64,000 nt of DNA from Capra hircus (lineage: Eukaryota > Chordata > Mammalia > Artiodactyla > Bovidae): positions 34,269,210 through 34,333,209 of the forward strand of contig NC_030821.1 of the NCBI RefSeq assembly GCF_001704415.2, in the 5' to 3' direction. Each line of letters opens with the position of its first letter. Positions within the stretch are counted from its first letter, which is position 1. Below the pieces are notes generated by a model, which saw only the letters and a program-made list of their open reading frames with translations, had not been told where the DNA came from and did no database searches. A program made the translations under genes and the position numbers. Positions 34,418 through 44,994 of this stretch are shown piece by piece.

Positions 34418-35295
34418 CCCTGATTATTTAGCTTATATGCAGAGTACATCATGAGAAACACTGGGCTGGAAGAAGCACAAGCTAGAATCAAGATTGCTGG
34501 GAGAAATATCAGTAACCTCAGATATGCAGATGACACCACCCTTATGGCAGAAAGTGAAGAGGAACTAAAAGCCTCTTGATGAAAGTGAAAGAGGAAAGTG
34601 AAAAAGTTGGCTTAAAGCTCAACATTCAGAAAACGAAGATCATGGCATCCGGTCCCATCACTTCATGGGAAATAGATGGGGAAACAGTGAAAACAGTGGT
34701 GGACTTTAATTTTGGGCTCCAAAATCACTGCAGATGGTGATTGTAGCCATGAGATTAAAAGACGCTTACTCCTTGGAAGAAAAGTTATGACCAACCTAGA
34801 TAGCATATTGAAAAGCAGAGACATTACTTTGCCAACAAAGGTCTGTCTAGTCAAGGCTATGGTTTTTCCTGTGGTCATGTATGGGTGTGAGAGTTGGACC
34901 GTGAAGAAGGCTGAGCGCCGAAGAATTAATGCTTTTGAACTGTGTTGTTGGAGAAGACTCTTGAGAGTCCCTTGGACTGCAAGGAGATCCAACCAGTCCA
35001 TCCTAAAGGAGATCAGTCCTGGGTGTTCTTTGGAAGTACTGATGCTAAAGCTGAAACTCCAGTACTTTGACCACCTCATGCGAAGAGTTGACTCATTGGA
35101 AAAGACTCTGATGCTGGGAGGGATTGGGGGCAGGAGGAGAAGGGGACAACAGAGGATGAGATGGCTGGATGGCATCACCAACTCGATGGACATGAGTTTG
35201 GGTGAACTCTGGGAGTTGGTGATGGACAGGGAGGCCTCGCGTGCTGCGATTCACAGGGTCGCAAAGAGTGGGACTGAACTGAACTGAACTGAACC
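34418..35295 (+). mobile_element. BovB (RTE) LINE, 5'-truncated, inside an ancient LTR
   Basis: It starts 'ccctgattatttagctta', then the RT end with YADD (34523-34534), the C-terminal polyprotein region and a (CTGAA)n tail (35276-35293). A one-base loss in 'ctaaaagcctcttg' (near 34566) and changes around 34680-34720 break the frame. The 191-codon open stretch at 34712-35287 is the C-terminal part only. AATTTGTGGA directly precedes it (34408-34417). Its matching copy lies not at this element's own end but beyond the next BovB piece. Confidence 0.93.
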
Positions 35296-35491
35296 AATGC
35301 TGGGAAAGACTGAAGGCAGGAGGAGAAGGGGACGACAGAAGATGAGATGGTTGGATGGCTTCGCTGACCCAATGGACATGAGTTTCAGCAAGCTCCAGGA
35401 GTCGGTGAAGGACAGGGAAGCCTGGTGTGTTGCAGTCCATGGGGTCACAAAGAGTCAGACATGACTGAGTGAATTGAGCTGAACTGAACTG
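35296..35491 (+). mobile_element. BovB 3' fragment of a second subfamily
   Basis: It starts 'aatgctgggaaagactgaag' where the upstream copy has 'tgctgggagggattggg', so it belongs to a different and older BovB type. It ends in its own (CTGAA)n tail. AATTTATGGA follows at 35492-35501 and pairs with 34408-34417. Confidence 0.88.
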
Positions 35492-35501
35492 AATTTATGG
35501 A

Positions 35502-35835
35502 GGCTGGCAAATCTAAGATTCATAGAACAGGCACCAGCCTGGGAATTTAGATAAGGGCTGATGTTCAGTCCTGAGTCTGAATTCTACAGTCCATTAGGTC
35601 TGAAACTCATGCAGCTTCCTCGACTAGAGTCTTGAGGTAGAATGCCTTCTTTAGAAAACCTCAGTCACGGTTCTTAAAGCCTTCTACTAATTGGATGAGA
35701 CCCACCCACATTATGGAGGGTGATCTTGTTTACTTGAAGTCTGTTGCTTTAAATATTAATCACTACTTTAAAAATGATGTTCATAGCAACATCTATACAG
35801 GTGTTTTGACCACAGAACTGGGCATCATGTTCTAA
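35502..35835 (-). mobile_element. Ancient MaLR-like LTR, right part
   Basis: 'ggctggcaaatctaag', 'gatgagacccacccacatta', 'gagggtgatcttgtttactt' and 'aaccaagttgacacacaaaa' complete the reversed LTR begun at 34328. The two halves join at the BovB target site. Confidence 0.55.
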
Positions 35836-36179
35836 CCAAGTTGACACACAAAATTCATATTATATGTATAGAAGTCATTTTATTTTCTATAAATGCATGT
35901 ATATGTACATGTAACTTTATTAAATTAAATACTTTGATGCAACTCCCCATTAATGTGAATTCTGTGGCCATACACGGGGAGCAAATAAAAGTCACCTGTC
36001 TGTATGCACTGACAGGTTCCCACCATGACTGCCATCTGTGACTCATGAAACGAGACTCTATGACCTAAGCGAGCAGTGCCAGCCCATGTATTAAATGTAA
36101 GGAAAGCTTTCTTTCCACCTTAATTTTTCAGATATAAAAATGTAAACAAAAATCGAACTGTTTTCTTACTACATGTCCA
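35836..36179. other. Unique AT-rich sequence
   Basis: Short frames overlap antisense to each other at 35841-36046. No repeat or gene is seen. Confidence 0.35.
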
Positions 36180-36400
36180 TCTGGAATGCACTGGTCTGAA
36201 GCTTTAGGAACTTATAATGAAGAACATCTCAGAGCAATAATTTTTAGGAGACAAAAAGATCACCTAGAAATTGTGTTAATAGTACATACTTCTAGGTGAT
36301 AGCCCCTGTAATCTTTACTCAATAGAACTAGGATAAAACCCAAGGATCTGTGCTTTTAACCATCATCCCAGAGATTCTGATGTAAGGGTTCACTGCAGGC
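36180..36400 (+). mobile_element. MER5-type hAT-Charlie MITE
   Basis: 'aaacccaaggatctgtgctt', 'ttaaccatcatcccagagat' and 'tctgatgtaagg' follow the right half of MER5A. The left half is more diverged. Confidence 0.5.
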
Positions 36401-36714
36401 ATCACCACTGGCCTGCGTTGTCACAGACCAAACACTCAACTCCAAGCACTGGTTGAGCGTCCACTGAGGACCAGCTACTCTACCCAAGAATACTATGTGT
36501 TCCTTTTCCTCCAAAGGCACAGACTGGGACTAGCCTCAAGTCTACTGGATTCTTGTCTTTTGAAAAGTACAAGCTGTTATTATCAAAGCCAGTAAATATA
36601 TTTTGTATGTAAGTCTGTAAGGTGGCAATTGTTTGGTAAAAATATTTCTCACTTCTGCACCCTTAGATGCAGAAGAGGGTCAGAGAAGTTACCCTGACTG
36701 AGGACTTGGAAGAA
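36401..36714. other. Unique sequence, no gene seen
   Basis: Nothing is recognised. Confidence 0.35.
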
Positions 36715-36835
36715 CTCAGCTTACAGTTACAGCTCTGCCACCGACCAGCAATATGACCTTGAACAAGTTATTAAATCTTTCTATATCTCAGCTTCCCTAA
36801 ACATAAAGTGAGGGGGTTGGAGTATATTATTTGTA
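36715..36835 (+). mobile_element. MIR SINE fragment
   Basis: 'cagctctgccaccgaccagc', 'aatatgaccttgaacaagtt' and 'tctatatctcagcttcccta' follow the MIR sense core. Confidence 0.65.
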
Positions 36836-37544
36836 CTAATCAAACATGCTATGACTCTGCCTGCACCTGGGAAATAAAAGCAGATCTTTCTTTCTAACAA
36901 AAGGAAGGTGCATATTCAAATAATCAAAAGAGATAGATGTCTTCAGTACTTTTCGTTCACTCAATTAAAGTTCATCTGGTTGATATAAATGAACCAAGCC
37001 AGTGAGGCAGGTCTGTCCTATTTCCGTAGTGGCCCCACTCTCCAGAGATCAACCATATCTCAACCAAGTCAAAGAAGGATAAAGCGGAAAAATGAAAATG
37101 ACCCCAGACCAATCTAATCTGCCAGCCTTAGGCACATGTGATTTTTTTTCTGAGTATGCCCCATGCCAAAATAAATAAACTGTATCAATTCCATGGAACG
37201 GGTGGGAGGTAGAAAAAAATCACCCAAACTAGTTGTTTAATATCCTAGCAATAAAGCAAACCACTCATATATTAAATTTATTTTTAATAAAAATAATATT
37301 CCACAAATGGACTCATTTTACTACTGTGCACATGCATTTTAACTTTCCTCCTCTTATCTGCATAATGATATAAAACTCTCCATATAGATAAGGATTGAGC
37401 AGACAGTTTCTGCATTCATAAGCTGTAGTCCAGAGCAAAACTGTAAAGTACGCGATTTGTCTCCAACAGCACTCCATTTTTCATCACTTCCAACAGTCAC
37501 TATTACGATTCAAAGAAATGTAACATGTCTGATTAGTCCTTTAG
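36836..37544. other. Unique AT-rich sequence, no gene seen
   Basis: No repeat is named and there is no long open frame. Confidence 0.4.
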
Positions 37545-37690
37545 ATTATTTGAGGCAGTTTCATATAAATCATTTTACGAGGTCCTCAACCGCCCTGAGG
37601 GTTATACAGAGGCGACAGTATCTCCACCTTACAGATAGGAAAACTAAGTCTCAGAGAAGTGAAGTGTCTTACTAAAGTTTCCTAGGAAAA
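37545..37690 (-). mobile_element. MIR SINE fragment
   Basis: 'atcattttacgaggtcctca', 'ttacagataggaaaactaag' and 'tctcagagaagtgaagtgtc' follow the antisense MIR core. Confidence 0.6.
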
Positions 37691-38070
37691 AGCAGTAATT
37701 TGTGCCTTGCACACAGGTTCCCTGGCTCCAAGATTTAAGGGGGTCCCGTGATGATGGTGCTCAGGCCAATGAGTGCACCCACCTGTCCCCTGAAGCTTTT
37801 CTCCAGGTGAGGGACCATCCTTCCACATCATCTCCCCTTTGACCCATTCCTTAGGGGCCTTCTTTCTCAAGCCATGTATCTAAGTGAATTCTTACTAAAA
37901 TGTTAATGAACGCCACTGAGTTTGTATTTTCCTCCAAACCAGCTTGTGCAAACCAAAAAAAAAAAAAAAAAAAGTCACACATTTCTAAGATAAAACAAGA
38001 CCCCAAAGATCCAAACAAGGCCATGAAGAGGCCACAACCTCCGAATCCACCCCCAACCTTTCAGAATATG
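37691..38070. other. Unique sequence with an A run
   Basis: An A run of about 20 lies at 37954-37973 with no identifiable retroelement to its left. Confidence 0.4.
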
Positions 38071-38270
38071 CTAAGTGAAGTGAGTGAAGTCAACTCTTTG
38101 CGATCCCATGGACTGTAGTGTACCAGGCTTCTCTGTCCATGGGATTTTCCAGGCAAGAGTACTGGAGTGGGTTGCCATTTCCTTCTCCAGGGGATCTTCC
38201 TGACCCAGGGATCAAACCCAGGTCTCCTGCACTGCAGGCAGACGCTTTACCCTCTGAGCCACCAGGGGAT
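38071..38270 (-). mobile_element. Bov-tA SINE
   Basis: In reverse it shows 'gtgaagtcaactctttgcga', 'gcaagagtactggagtgggt', 'gacccagggatcaaacccag' and the tRNA head 'gacgctttaccctctgagcc'. Confidence 0.92.
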
Positions 38271-38954
38271 TGTGTTAGCTAAAGCTCTCCTTTAATCAGT
38301 TTTCTGGAAACAGCAAGTCTGGCTCTCAAAGTGATATCTTTGACTCCAATATAGGCCCAAGATTCTGGACCCAATGAAATGAGCTATCAGATACAAAATT
38401 AGCCTCGTGGGGTTAACATCAGACCTGGTCAAAGCCCCAGTCCTCAGTGCTCTCATTAACTATGTCTCTGCAGAGAAAAATAAACAAAGATGCTTTTAGC
38501 AATTCAGCCCAAATGCTGCTCTGAAGCCAGGAGTTGTTTACATTGAGAAGGAAAGATTGCTTCTACAGCACATCTGAGCAATTTCTCTTGTTCAAAGTAC
38601 AACAGATTCAGAGTTGCAGCGTGTAGTAATTAGCATGCTCTTTTAATATGTGCTTTATTAAAAAAAAATCTCAGCAGTAGCAATTTTCTAACACAGGCCA
38701 ATAAGTCTTTCTTCATAGGGAAAAATAATACAGATTTCCAGCTTTAATAAAGCTCTGAGAATTATTTACTGATATTTTTGGTAATGAAATTGTAATAGTA
38801 ATTTGTTATCATGTAGTTCCTTTTGTATCAGCATAGGGAAAACCTAACATAGTGAAAACCTATTAAAACTGTGGCAGAACTTACATGTTCATTTATGAAC
38901 CAGAGACACTTTTTCATGAAACAGGTCATGGAAACTCTTCACTGAAAGAAATAT
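38271..38954. other. Unique block, candidate conserved non-coding element
   Basis: About 680 bp is free of recognised repeats. The part at 38560-38870 has homeodomain-like TAATTAG (38626-38632) and CTTTATTA words in a balanced context. There is no open frame. Confidence 0.4.
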
Positions 38955-39065
38955 ATAGCACAAAGCTAAGGCTCCAAGAGCTTAAATGATCCAAGATCAC
39001 ACAGTTAGTAAGAAAAAAAAAAGCTGGGATTTTGAGTCCAGATTTCTCAGTGCTGGCCTGACTCT
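38955..39065 (-). mobile_element. MIR SINE fragment
   Basis: 'agcttaaatgatccaagatc', 'acacagttagtaagaaaa' and 'agctgggattttgagtccag' are the antisense MIR head, with an A-run insertion. Confidence 0.6.
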
Positions 39066-39233
39066 CATTCTCTCCTGGCCCCCCTCCAAAAATGGCACAC
39101 AGAGGTTATCACTGTGTGGTCAGTGGGCCTAGACTAATGTCAACTAATGATGCCTGAGGCAAAATGACAAGCCACAAAGGTCATCTTTTGTCTCTTTGCT
39201 CCTCAGTGCTCCCTTTCCTCTTGCCTCCAAGTT

Positions 39234-39352
39234 CTGTTCTGGAAGCTCTCCTGGGGTCTGTTCTGGAAGTTTGTCCAGGCTCTATTCTGGAAGTTCTTCT
39301 AGGTTCTTTCTAGAAGCTCCTCCAGATTCTGTTTTGGAAGTTCCTCCAGGAT
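39234..39352. repeat. 24-bp minisatellite, five units
   Basis: Five adjacent units of 24, 24, 24, 23 and 24 bp share the pattern ctgttctggaagttcctcca plus 'ggtt'-like ends. A partial sixth begins at 39353. Because 24 is a multiple of 3, the minus strand could in principle read LEELPEQN-like octapeptides. However, a TAG falls in the minus frame just past unit 4, and no gene is supported. Confidence 0.85.
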
Positions 39353-40160
39353 CAGCTCTGGTACTCTGAAGCCATGGGGAGATCCCACTAAAGCCAGCTC
39401 TCGAGGAGCATCTCTGGTGGACACACAGTGATCCAACGTGGAGCCAGGGACACATCCCAGGGCCCCCGCAGGACAGAGGTCCCAGTGCTCTTCCTCACAC
39501 TTGCTTGAGCTCTGTTCCTTCTCCAGCATAGTGACTCTGCCAGGAATAACTCCACAATAGTACAAATCGCCCGACCACTGTCTACTCGGCCATCTTTCCA
39601 CCAATTTCCTTCCAAAAACTGCTTAAAAGAGGGGGAAAAGTCTAACTTAACCACATTTCTTCTTTGTAGTCTCTCCTTCTCCTTTCTAGCCTCTCCTTTC
39701 TTGTCATTTATTACCCTCCTGTTAAAAATACAAGTGAAGGTGTCCACGATACATGAGCTTACATGCCATGAGATCTTCATTTATATTCTCTTTAGGAAGT
39801 ATGCAGCACAAAGAAGAACGCAACTTAATGCTCCAGAACCTCTAAATCAGTGAAAAGAAAGAGAGGGGATGAGAGAGGAAGCTGAACGGGGAGCCGGAGA
39901 GCAGAGACAGAGGCAAAGGAGAAGGGAGTGGGCCGGAGAGCATCAGCCTTCATCCTGCAGTCCAAAATCACAGGACTTCACATCCTGCCAAGTAACCAAC
40001 CCCCACTAGGGATATTAGTGAATCATGTGAATTTTACTACAAAATTCATGGGAAGCAGGGAGAGAGGTGGGAGGTGAGAGGTTAAAGAGTTTACATCACA
40101 TGTCCCAGAGCCTACAACTTCATGCATTCAACACACCTCCTCTCCTAAGCCTCTCTGAGA
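39353..40160. other. Unidentified sequence, no gene seen
   Basis: Two overlapping minus-strand frames (39299-39604 and 39388-39780) have no known domain. The block with its minisatellite may be an unrecognised LTR or unique DNA. Confidence 0.35.
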
Positions 40161-40161
40161 T

Positions 40162-40250
40162 ACCATACTAGATAGGCAGATAGATAGGTAGGTAGGTAGG
40201 TAGATAAGAGATATAGATACATAGTACATAGATATATAGATACATATCTT
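40162..40250. repeat. (TAGA)n/(TAGG)n microsatellite
   Basis: Units of TAGA, TAGG and TACA run for about 85 bp, with a run of five TAGG units near 40181-40204. Confidence 0.9.
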
Positions 40251-40399
40251 TTCTGATCCCAGGATCCCTATCATCACCCCAGTCCTAGTATCTATCCTCC
40301 CCTTTACCCTAGCCTTTCCAAACATGTGTACCACACTACACAAACACTTAGGAAAGAGCCCTCCAAGATTCAATCTCCCTAGGAGGTCACAGGAGATCA

Positions 40400-40858
40400 A
40401 AAATGGCATTTTTGACATGGATGGACATAGAGACTATCATGCAGAACGAAGTAAGTCAGAAAGAGAAAAACAAAAATCATATATTAACACACACATGTGG
40501 GATCTAGAGTAATGGTACAGACGAACCAAAGCAAAAGCAGAAATAGAAACAGACATAGAGAACAAACATGGATACCAAGGCAGGTGGGGGAGATGGATTG
40601 ATGGATTGGAAGATTCCGATGGACAAAAATACACTGCTATGTATTGAGTAGGTAACTAATGAGAACCTACTTTTTAGCACGGGGAGCTCTACTCAGTGCT
40701 CTGTGGGGACCTGAATGAGAAGCAAATTCAAGAAACAGGTGAGATATATATACAAACATATATATATATGTATATATATATATATGACATTCACTTTGCT
40801 ATGCAGTAGAAACTAACAACATTATGAAGCAACTATACTTCAATTCTAAAAAATAATA
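40400..40858 (+). mobile_element. L1 LINE 3' end (artiodactyl type)
   Basis: It shows 'gacatggatggacatagaga', 'gtaagtcagaaagagaaaaa', 'acctactttttagcacgggg', 'agctctactcagtgctctgt', a (TA)n patch at 40743-40785, 'cactttgctatgcagtagaa' and 'caactatacttcaattc' before an A-rich tail. The coding part is absent. Confidence 0.85.
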
Positions 40859-42393
40859 AAACTAGCAATTTTCTCCTGTAACTGATAGATAGACAATAAC
40901 CTAAGTGTTTAGGGAAGAGGCACAGAAACTTGCATTTTCAAGTACTTATGCTTAAATACTCTGGTGTCGTTAGATATGTCTGGCCCAATGGTAATACTTA
41001 AAGTTTCTATACTTGGTTAAACAGACACAATAAAGGACTGAAACCATCTACACTTTTCATTGCCCAAGTGAAATTTCCATCTCCACCCCTTTCGTGAGAT
41101 GTGGAATATGCCTGCAACGAGAAAGTAAGTAGCATTAATTTAAAGGGTGTTGACATGACAAGAGAGGTCAGGAATGCACTGTGAGGTCCAGCCAGCCCCA
41201 GCCACCTTTTGAGGCTTCAAGATAATTCAGGACAGGCTTCCAATTAGATGTGAAATATTCCCTAAAAGAAATGAAAATGGATGGAGAACTGGGTAGGAAG
41301 GTGATGTCATATCAAAATCTACCCATTTCCAATGGCGAACAAGGGCGGGGGCGGGGTTTGCTGTTGCTGATGGCTCCAAATGGCAACTCATTCCCTCCTC
41401 CTAAAGAAGTTCTCTAATTGCTTGTGACCATCCTCCACGTCGACATTTGGCGGAGCCTGGGAAGCACGTAGAAGAAAGCACTGCAGTGTTGGCAGGCAGG
41501 GTGGGAGCTGAGTCCTCAGACACAGACGGAATGACCTAATTTGCAGAAGGCTTTGGTGGACAAGAATAAAGACTGGTTCTCTGAAAGCTGGGAAGGGACA
41601 TTTAGCCTCGGAGAGTAAAGGTTATTTTATCAGGAAATAAATCAGAGGTCTGTACCATGACCACTTTTTTCCAGGCACATCTTGGTGATGAGGGTGTGGA
41701 TTCAGACCACAGGAATCCCAAAACCACCCGTCCTCCCCATCAGCTCTCTGGGACACCAGGCGCATGGCTGGTGAGAGCCCCAGACAGCGGCGTTCTTGAG
41801 TCTTCGCTTTGTGTCTTTCTGAGTGTGTGTGGTTTCTTTCACTTGTGTTTGTATCTGGCATTTGTTTTTTTGTTTGTTTGTTTATTTGTTTGGACAGTCC
41901 CATTTGGAGGCTGGTGGTTGCTGTCCTTCCCTCTGTGGGAAGTGGCTGCCAAGGAACCGAGTGTCTGCCATGCCCGGCTTCAGCCCCTCTGGCCAGCTGC
42001 CAGGCCTGAGGTGCCGGCTGGCGCTTCTGCTGGACTGGCTCATAAGATGCAAAATTCCAGTGGGCATCAGGGAAGCAAGGAGAGGAGCACTTTGGGTCAG
42101 GAGTGAGGCAGGATTCTTCCAACCTGTCAGGCAGTCCCCAGGGAGTGGCAAGTGTCTGTCACAGAGATGTCCATTCAGAGTGAAAATACTGAAGCTAATG
42201 AAAATACACAAAGGCAGCGGATACCACACACTTGTGGCCGATCAATATGTCCTGTTGAATAAAAGTAACACATGCTCTTTTTTTTTCCACTGAATAAGTT
42301 GTAAACTTTATTTTTTTCAATTATGAAAGTATTAAAACACATGAACAGGAGACTTGAAAAATATAGAACAAAATTACATATAGGTCCACTATG
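40859..42393. other. Unique sequence, no gene accepted
   Basis: The part at 41630-42290 is G+C-richer and open on several frames of both strands at once, which argues against real coding. A GC-box-like GGGCGGGGGCGGGG lies at 41343-41356. A (TTTG)n patch is at about 41862-41891. Confidence 0.45.
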
Positions 42394-42598
42394 ATATTAG
42401 TTGCTCAGGTGTGTTCAGCTCTGCAACCCCATGGACTGTAGCCCACCAGATTCCTCTGTCTATGGGATCTCCAGGCAAGAATACTGGAGTGGGTTGCCAT
42501 TCCTTTCTCCAGGGGATCTTCCTGACCCAGGGATCAAACCCAGGTCTCCTGCGTTGCAGGCAGATTCTTTACTGTCTGAGCTACCAGGAAAGCCCAGT
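42394..42598 (-). mobile_element. Bov-tA SINE with target-site duplication
   Basis: In reverse it shows 'atggactgtagcccaccaga', 'ggcaagaatactggagtggg', 'gacccagggatcaaacccag' and the tRNA head ending 'accaggaaagccc'. TCCACTATG occurs at 42385-42393 and 42599-42607. It is a clean insertion. Confidence 0.94.
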
Positions 42599-42607
42599 TC
42601 CACTATG

Positions 42608-44042
42608 CATTACAATTAATTTTTTAAGTAGATAAATTAAGATTTTTAGTTGGAGTTTAAGTATCAAACTCTCAAAAATTAATAGAATGAATAGACAGAA
42701 AAGTAGAAGGATATAGTAGGCCTGAAAACCTCTATGAAGTAATTCAACACAGTTAAGATTTATACAATTTTCACATAAAAGCAAGGTACAAATTCTAGTC
42801 AAGTTCCCACAGACTATAAACCAGGAGACACTGGGACATATCCAGGCGCATAAAACAAGGTACAGAAATTTCATGGTCTAAAGGTATTGAAATCATACGG
42901 AGTCTGTTCTCTTATCACTGGTAACACATGTTCTTACGATGGGGAAGGGGAAGTAGAGCTTGGGGTCCTAGTGGACACCTACGAAACAACAAAAAGGAGG
43001 GACGCAATTGCTGAGACAGTTGGACAACTCCCCTCCTGTGGCCCGGAGGTGTGTCCCACCTCAAAACCTGAAATAAACTTGAACACCCCACCTTCAGAGA
43101 AAGAAGATGGAGTTATTTTTTTTTTTAAATAACACAGGCTCTCACTTTGAAGCTATTTCAAAAGCCTAAGATATAATTTAGTTTTGAGGGGGGGAGAGCT
43201 GCGAGAAAGGAAAAGAAGTAAAAACACAAGTTGTAAAAAATAAAATAAAAGTAAAGTCCTAGAATTAAACTTTGCAACCAAAACATAGGCCTTCGGATTT
43301 CTCATCAATCACGGCTCTGTGTTGCTGTTTTGGTGAATAGATTTCTGAATTTTATTTTGAATGGTATAATTTTCAGATTAAGATGTTAAAAGAAGAACAG
43401 GCTCAAAAGGGAAAAAAAAAAAAAAAAAAAGGAAACGACTCCATGCAACTACTTCATACAAGTGAGGGCGTGGACACGGATGTGCCTAAAAGAATGTTTC
43501 TTCTAACTTTCCACTATCTCCCAGCTCTTTGCGCTGAGGTCTGTAAATTCACTCTGCTCAGAGAGCTGGGCCTGTCTGCATATTATCAGAGATAACATCA
43601 GGTCAGCACTTCAGTGACCAAAACCCTGTTTTCAGAGACTTAACTCAGGTATAAAATGTGTTTGGGGCTCCAATGTGGCAGATAACATCTCAAACCAGCA
43701 GTTAATTCTCTAACATGTGTTTCAAGGGCAAACATCTTCTAACTGCTTATTTTCTGATCCCATAGTGCAAATAAACACAAAGTCATACATTAAAATTATC
43801 CATAGCAAGTCTCACAGTCAGCAGGCCCTAACTAATTGGATCCTGAGAAAGTAGTATGTGGAAAAATGCTACTTTTCAAACGGGACATTCTTAGTAGGGA
43901 AATATTCAACATCGAGAGCAGGGTGATAGGGGAAGGGGAAAGCTGTTATTATGGAAAATTCCTTGGAGTGTGTGTTTGGAGTATCAAAAAGAAATCTGAA
44001 AGGAAAAGGAGCAAATAATTTCTTCATTAATTCTCCTCTAAA
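42608..44042. other. Unique sequence, no gene seen
   Basis: A run of about 20 A residues lies at 43412-43430 without a retroelement body. Short frames have no domain. Confidence 0.4.
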
Positions 44043-44051
44043 AGCTCTGAG

Positions 44052-44185
44052 AAGGAAATGGCAACCCACTCCAGTACTGTTGCTTGGAAAATCCCATGAA
44101 CGGAGGAGCGAGGTAGGCTACAGACCATGGGGTTGAAAAGAGTCAGACACAACTGAGCGACTTCACGTTCACTTTTACTTTCACG
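44052..44185 (+). mobile_element. BovA monomer SINE
   Basis: It begins 'aaggaaatggcaacccactc' without a tRNA head and ends 'acacaactgagcgacttcac' plus 'gttcacttttactttcacg'. AGCTCTGAG (44043-44051) and AGCGCTGAG (44186-44194) look like its target duplication with one change. Confidence 0.85.
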
Positions 44186-44194
44186 AGCGCTGAG

Positions 44195-44447
44195 AGCTTC
44201 CCAGGTGGCGAGAGTGGTAAAGAACCTGCCCACCAATGCAGGAGACATAAGAGACATCAGTTCGAACCCTGGGTCAGGAAGAGACATGGGTTCAAACCTT
44301 GGGTCGGGAAGATTCCCTGGAGGAAGGCGTGGCAACCCACTCCAGTATTCTTGCCTGGAGAATCTCATGGACAGAGGAGTCTGGCAGACTAGAGTCCATA
44401 GGGTCGAAAAGAGTAGGACATGACTAAAGCGATTTAGCATGCATCCA
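44195..44447 (+). mobile_element. Bov-tA SINE with a duplicated B-box segment
   Basis: It starts 'agcttcccaggtggcgagag' directly after the BovA monomer. A 30-bp tandem duplication covers the B-box part (44253-44282 and 44283-44312), so the copy carries two GGTTCRA-like B boxes. The rest is a normal BovA body, ending 'gacatgactaaagcgattta'. Confidence 0.9.
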
Positions 44448-44564
44448 AGCAAAAGGTCTGTAGGATGTTTGTATTCATGTCTAGAGCTGTCTCTTTTTCC
44501 TTTTATTCTTCCAGTTTTGAGATATAATTGGCATTAATATGTTTGCGTGGTGAAATAACTATAC

Positions 44565-44875
44565 TTGTGATTATTTTGAAATGTATAGAAATATTGAATC
44601 ACTATATAGTGTAACAGGAACTAACAGTGTTGTAGGTCAATTATACTTCAAAGATAAACAAGCTTATAGAAAAACAGATCAGATTTGTGATTACAGGGGT
44701 AGGGGGGTGGTGGGCAGGGAGGATTGGATGAAAGTGGTCAAAAGGTACAAACTTTCAGTTATAAGATAAATAAGTACTAGGAATGTAATGTACAACATGA
44801 TAAAGATAGCTAACACTGCCATATGTCGGATATAAAGTTGTAAATAGGTATCTGATTTTTGAAGCACAAAATATG
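44565..44875 (+). mobile_element. Old L1 (L1M-type) 3' fragment
   Basis: 'tgtaacaggaactaacagtg', 'ttgtaggtcaattatacttc', 'gatcagatttgtgattacag', 'cagttataagataaataagt' and 'aatgtaatgtacaacatgat' are the standard L1M 3' UTR order. Confidence 0.7.
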
Positions 44876-44994
44876 ATATTATCATCATGCATTTCATCGC
44901 AGTTCCTACCAGGTGCCTGAGGAGGGGACAACTGGAGTCAAGCCCTCTTCTCCTCCCTTGGTGTTGCCCTCCCTGACTCAGACCTGGGGGTGGA

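Noticed and set aside
39299..39780. Two overlapping minus-strand frames as a small repeat-containing protein gene
   Set aside because: The tandem repeat is interrupted by a stop in the only frame that reads it, the two frames overlap out of phase, and no domain is visible.
40162..40250. Regular spaced repeat as a CRISPR-like array
   Set aside because: It is a 4-bp microsatellite in mammalian DNA without spacers.
41622..42293. Overlapping open frames of 66-166 codons on both strands as a possible gene
   Set aside because: Four or five frames are open at once in a G+C-richer stretch. None has a recognisable domain, a signal sequence or splice-site context. This is what low stop density gives by chance.
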